Shown in pieces: positions 30,946-32,326 of a stretch of 32,326 nt of DNA. This DNA is from Methylorubrum aminovorans (GTDB taxonomy: Bacteria > Pseudomonadota > Alphaproteobacteria > Rhizobiales > Beijerinckiaceae): NCBI RefSeq assembly GCF_022179725.1, contig NZ_BPRC01000038.1:1-32326 (forward strand), given 5' to 3'. The notes beneath the pieces were generated by a model. The model was not told where the DNA came from. It searched no databases and saw only the letters and a program-made list of their open reading frames with translations. The position numbers and the translations under genes are program-made. Numbering within the stretch: position 1 is the stretch's first letter; each line of letters begins with the position of its first letter.

Positions 30946-31301
30946 GCAACCTCTCCCGAAATCAGTCTCTGCGCGCTCTCGATCGCTTCAACCAATCGCG
31001 CCATCTCCGGAGCGCCATCAGCGTCGCCACGAGTTCGGCGATACGTCTCCAATTCAAGGGTCAGCCTCCGGATTTCGGATTCGATCTCACCGACCAGCAG
31101 CGCCTCCAGCTTGTCGTGGAGCCAGCGCTCGACCCGTTTCAACCGACCCTTACGCAACGTTTCGAGAGTGCCCGGAGCGCAGCCGACCCGGCGGGCCACC
31201 GCCTGCCGAGCGATCGGCAGCTTGCCGACGCGGGCGGTCTCACGGTCCTCAAGGGCCCGAGCGATGGCGCGCGTGTCGGTGTGAAAGGCCAGGGCGCTCA
31301 T
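30942..31301 (-). CDS. HTH-like small protein, candidate early regulator
   Basis: The product is 119 residues. PIARQAVARRVGCAPGTLET followed by LRKGRLKRVERWLHDKL is a plausible helix-turn-helix plus recognition helix, then a charged coiled coil (GEIESEIRRLTLELETYRR). It is the first gene of the early operon and faces a divergent plus-strand gene across an intergenic region with repeats, where a Cro/CII-like regulator would sit. The GGAG before the ATG at 31301 supports the start. Function is inferred from place and pattern. Confidence 0.55.
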   Translation of the reverse strand: MSALAFHTDTRAIARALEDRETARVGKLPIARQAVARRVGCAPGTLETLRKGRLKRVERWLHDKLEALLVGEIESEIRRLTLELETYRRTRGDADGAPEMARLVEAIESAQRLISGEVA

Positions 31302-31322
31302 GGGCGCTCGCTCCGAAGGATG

Positions 31323-31383
31323 ATTTGTCCCGCACGGAAGGACCATTCGTCCCGCTCCTTTGTGGTCGAAGGGAATCGACCAC
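31323..31383. promoter_or_regulatory. divergent operator region
   Basis: Between two divergent genes lie ATTTGTCCCG (31323-31332) and ATTCGTCCCG (31345-31354), 22 bases apart (about two helix turns), then a perfect inverted repeat GTGGTCGA/TCGACCAC (31362-31369 and 31376-31383, 6-base loop). These look like two types of operator for regulators of the early operon. Confidence 0.55.
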
Positions 31384-31402
31384 GAGGACAGGAGACAGCG
31401 AG

Positions 31403-31729
31403 GTGCGAGACACGGTGAACGAGCAGAACGACGGCCCTACCGTCCGCATAGCTTTGGCGAGCGCGGTCGGACGGAGGGTTGAGGATCTGCTGAGCAGCAC
31501 GACCGCGCAGGATCCGACCGAGAACTCGCCGGTGACACGGCGGACGCTCAGCGAGGCCCTGGCGGTGATGATGGTAGATCTGATGGCCGCGATGCAGGTC
31601 GAAGATCGACCGGCTGCGCTGGAGCGGCTGGCGAACCGCCTCGATGGCCGGGGCCGGGTAGCCGGCGGCGGCGAGGCAGCGAAATTGATCAAGGCGACCG
31701 GCTTGGTCCTGATGCGCCTCGGATGCTGA
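31403..31729 (+). CDS. hypothetical protein, divergent from the early operon
   Basis: The product is 108 residues starting at a GTG at 31403 with AGGAG eight bases upstream. The first 30 residues are polar; then VRIALASAVGRRVEDLL and RRTLSEALAVMMVDLMAAMQ form amphipathic helices, ending GRVAGGGEAAKLIKATGLVL. No HTH or known domain is recognised. Its position opposite the early operon suggests a lysogeny or regulatory role. The longer open frame upstream (from 30863) is antisense to other genes and not used. Confidence 0.5.
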   Translation: MRDTVNEQNDGPTVRIALASAVGRRVEDLLSSTTAQDPTENSPVTRRTLSEALAVMMVDLMAAMQVEDRPAALERLANRLDGRGRVAGGGEAAKLIKATGLVLMRLGC

Positions 31730-31737
31730 AGCAGGCA

Positions 31738-31837
31738 TCAGGCGCGAGCCTCGACAGGATTTCGCTCAGCAGTCTTGATTGCCGGGGCGTCCCACAGGTC
31801 TGGACGGGTGGCCCAACGCGGAAAGAGCCCAGAGCTA
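31738..31837 (-). pseudogene. 3' remnant of a gene cut by the IS5-family insertion
   Basis: The minus strand ending at a TGA at 31738 reads LFPRWATRPDLWDAPAIK then TAERNPVEARA. It looks like the C-terminus of a real protein (balanced codon use, no stops), and the frame runs straight into the IS at about 31838. The family is not recognised. It would be an early-region phage gene truncated by the insertion. Confidence 0.3.
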
Positions 31838-32326
31838 GGGCCTGTCGTCGCCTGAACGGATTGCGAATTTTGGCGTTTTCTCGGTTTCGAATGAGGAGAC
31901 GTGATGCTGTCAGACGCACAGTGGGGTGAGTTGGAGCCGTTGATCGAGGCCTGTCGCCCGAAGGCCAAGACACCGCCCCAGGAGCTTCGGCGCACGATCT
32001 CTGCGATCCTCTGGCGACATCAAAACGGGGCGAAGTGGCGCGCCATCCCCGAAGAGTTGGGGCCCTGGTGGCAGGCGGCACAGATCTTCATCCGCTGGGC
32101 ACGCGCCGGAGTGTGGGAGCGGTTGCTCGATCGCGTGCAGGAGCGCGGCGTCGCGCTGGGCATGGTCTTCCTCGACGGCAGCAACGTTCGGGCTCACCAG
32201 AAGGCGGCGGGCACGGCAAACGTATGGCCCGCCCCGTCCGCAAGTGGCTCTGGTTCCGCTGGTCTGGGCAGTCTGCACAAACGTATCCGGCCTTCCGGCG
32301 AGCCGTTGGCCAAGATGGAGATCCGC
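31838..32326 (+). mobile_element. IS5-family insertion sequence, left end
   Basis: The element starts about 31838 with GGGCCTGTCGTCGCC after a TA (CTA|GGG), suiting the TA or TNA target of IS5-group elements. It runs off the window, so its right end and target duplication are not visible. Confidence 0.65.
31904..32326 (+). CDS. IS5-family transposase, N-terminal part
   Basis: 141 residues are visible. MLSDAQWGELEPLIEACRPK, TISAILWRHQNGAKWRAIPE and VFLDGSNVRAHQKAAG (first catalytic Asp at 91) are standard. From about residue 105 the frame reads NVWPAPSASGSGSAGLG, where relatives have an LGRSRGG-type segment. The copy may therefore be frameshifted or interrupted after about base 32215. The gene continues past the window edge. 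GAGGAG precedes the ATG at 31904; a GTG sits one codon upstream. Confidence 0.85.
   Translation, partial: MLSDAQWGELEPLIEACRPKAKTPPQELRRTISAILWRHQNGAKWRAIPEELGPWWQAAQIFIRWARAGVWERLLDRVQERGVALGMVFLDGSNVRAHQKAAGTANVWPAPSASGSGSAGLGSLHKRIRPSGEPLAKMEIR

Overview
The window is high-GC DNA, most likely from a Methylobacterium-like alphaproteobacterium. The evidence is the codon use, IS5-family transposases of the type common in that genus, a DUF6522-type protein and a Rhizobiales-style extragenic palindrome. No species-level claim can be made from the sequence alone.

Most of the window (about 3.5 to 31.7 kb) is a lambdoid/HK97-type siphophage prophage, transcribed almost entirely on the minus strand, so the text below follows it right to left. 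At 31.4-22.9 kb is an early operon: a small HTH-like protein, RuvC-like resolvase, Sak4-like ATPase, DUF669 protein, PD-(D/E)XK nuclease, a DEAH helicase fused to a J domain, a zinc-ribbon protein and a primase-helicase. Most of its junctions are start-stop overlaps. At 22.7-20.7 kb is an AT-rich island of four small genes with signal peptides, likely lysogenic cargo. At 20.7-17.9 kb are a NusG-like factor, an initiator-type tRNA(CAT), a Ser-rich protein, two plus-strand cargo-like genes, an HNH protein and a small conserved protein. At 17.9-17.5 kb is a non-coding repeat and hairpin region, a candidate cos/pac site and late leader. At 17.5-3.5 kb is the late operon: small and large terminase, portal, protease, capsid, three extra proteins (one collagen-like with a signal peptide), connector, head closure, gp10, tail completion, tail tube, tail chaperone, tape measure, distal tail proteins and NlpC/P60 peptidase.

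The prophage looks incomplete. After the peptidase at 3.7 kb there is no tail-tip, fibre, endolysin or holin gene. No integrase or CI-type repressor is visible. An IS5-family element starts at about 31.84 kb, cutting off a short 3' gene remnant. A 47-nt 3' fragment of a tRNA-Lys(CTT) gene at 2378-2424 looks like an attachment-site copy. Its orientation places the integrated element to its right, so 2.4-3.6 kb (an RHH protein, a PilZ protein and one unknown) would lie inside the element's boundary.

Left of that fragment is decayed chromosomal DNA: an IS5 transposase tail at the window edge, an intact SAM-dependent methyltransferase gene, an extragenic palindrome, an IS3-family transposase remnant abutting a frameshifted YedK/HMCES (SRAP) remnant, and a frameshifted small secreted protein gene.

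How the parts would work together (inference): the early genes supply replication (primase-helicase, helicase-J protein) and single-strand-annealing recombination (nuclease, DUF669, Sak4-like, RuvC-like). The NusG-like protein could let polymerase read through the leader hairpins ahead of the very long late operon. Terminase and HNH package DNA through the HK97-type portal into the capsid. The secreted-protein island is the least explained part and the best candidate for something undescribed.
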